Shown here: positions 63,650-64,000 of the stretch, piece after piece | Numbering within the stretch: position 1 is the first letter of the stretch | Layout: each line of letters begins with the position of its first letter | From: Deltaproteobacteria bacterium | Lineage (GTDB): Bacteria > Desulfobacterota > DSM-4660 > Desulfatiglandales > HGW-15 | Direction of reading: 5' to 3' | NCBI GenBank assembly: GCA_020060215.1 | Contig: JAGVAP010000061.1 | Span: forward strand, 23,143 to 87,142 | Length of the DNA: 64,000 bases | The notes under the pieces: model-generated | Told to the model about the DNA's origin: nothing | Seen by the model: only the letters and a program-made list of their open reading frames with translations | Database searches by the model: none | Program-made: the position numbers and the translations under genes

Positions 63650-64000
63650 GTGGCAGTTGAAGTCGTAGTGCCCATGCTCGGCGTCACGGTCGAGAGAGGG
63701 AAGATCGTAGAGTGGCTGAAGAAGGAAGGTGATCGTGTCGAGAAGGGCGAGATCATCTTCATCGTCGAAGTGGAGAAGGCGACGACCGAGGTGGAGTCCC
63801 CCGCGTCGGGCATACTGGCCAAGATCATTCTGCCTGCCGGCGTCGAGGTCCCCATCCTCAGCCTGGCGGCGGTGATCACGGCCCCGGGGGAAGAGCTGCC
63901 CGCCAGGTACGCGGAGGCGGGTGGAGCGGTCCCCGCCGAGGCGGCGCCGGACACCGTCTCCGAGACCACCCCCCAGGAACCGGCCTATGCCGCCCCACCC
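63650..64000 (+). CDS. acoC: Lipoyl-domain acyltransferase E2, truncated by the window end
   Basis: First 117 residues of E2 from GTG 63650, after a perfect AAGGAGG. An N-terminal lipoyl domain (about 1-80; VPMLGVTVERGKIVEWLKKEGD) has the modified Lys in EVEKATTEV, followed by an Ala/Pro-rich linker (AAPDTVSETTPQEPAYAAPP) that runs off the edge. The catalytic domain is outside. Acetyl-group acceptor of the complex; needs LipA. Confidence 0.9.
   Translation, partial: MAVEVVVPMLGVTVERGKIVEWLKKEGDRVEKGEIIFIVEVEKATTEVESPASGILAKIILPAGVEVPILSLAAVITAPGEELPARYAEAGGAVPAEAAPDTVSETTPQEPAYAAPP

Overview
The window looks like chromosomal DNA of an anaerobic, Gram-negative, high-GC bacterium of the Desulfobacterota (former Deltaproteobacteria) type. 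This rests on a complete outer-membrane and lipid A block (lolC/E, lolD, bamA, skp-like, lpxD, fabZ, lpxA, lpxI, Gfo/Idh, lpxB), two sigma-54 activators with two textbook -24/-12 promoters, tripartite TTT and TRAP solute uptake systems, and a cytoplasmic molybdopterin/Fe-S cluster that carries a MetV-like protein. The assignment is inference from gene content and order; no rRNA or tRNA gene is present.

Layout. 0.1-3.1 kb: TGS GTPase (-), then an aldo/keto reductase translationally coupled to an NDP-sugar pyrophosphorylase (+). 3.4-16 kb: lysS behind a clear sigma-70-like promoter, then lol, bam, skp and lpx genes on one strand, forming one long envelope-biogenesis block. 16-24.8 kb: an NtrC-type response regulator convergent with ysxC/engB, then a leftward group (aminotransferase, TPR protein, hisG, hisI, rlmN, archaeal-type thymidylate synthase-like gene), then a rightward QueG-like ferredoxin. 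24.8-30.2 kb: a visibly AT-richer accessory island with one 1297-residue protein of unknown family that ends in a PD-(D/E)XK-like nuclease motif, preceded by a 49-residue membrane protein. 30.2-31.3 kb: a vapBC pair and a small membrane protein. 31.4-39.7 kb: PsiE-like protein, two chemoreceptors, a periplasmic rhodanese, a VKOR-thioredoxin fusion and an HDOD signalling protein.

39.8-52.6 kb is a catabolic region. A perfect sigma-54 promoter precedes a split UxaA/SuyAB-type lyase, a TctB-TctA-TctC transporter and a LarA-like protein (+). These face a leftward group: IclR regulator with an 18-bp perfect palindromic operator, an M24 'pita-bread' protein without the usual metal ligands, a D-2-hydroxyacid dehydrogenase and a TRAP transporter. 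The set fits uptake, stereochemical interconversion and cleavage of a 2-hydroxy acid; 3-sulfolactate is one testable candidate. About 8 kb of it is bracketed by a 97-bp inverted repeat with one mismatch.

53-57.8 kb: a leftward redox operon (ferredoxin, ferredoxin, MetV-like protein, molybdopterin oxidoreductase, ferredoxin). 57.9-64 kb: an AcoR-type sigma-54 activator and lipoyl synthase (-) diverge from an acoABC/pdh-like operon (E1 alpha, E1 beta, E2 truncated by the window end) that carries the second perfect sigma-54 promoter. Activator, lipoyl synthase and 2-oxo acid/acetoin dehydrogenase thus form one functional unit.

Intergenic DNA is rich in dispersed palindromic repeats of at least five recognisable families, several of them shared by distant gaps in this window.
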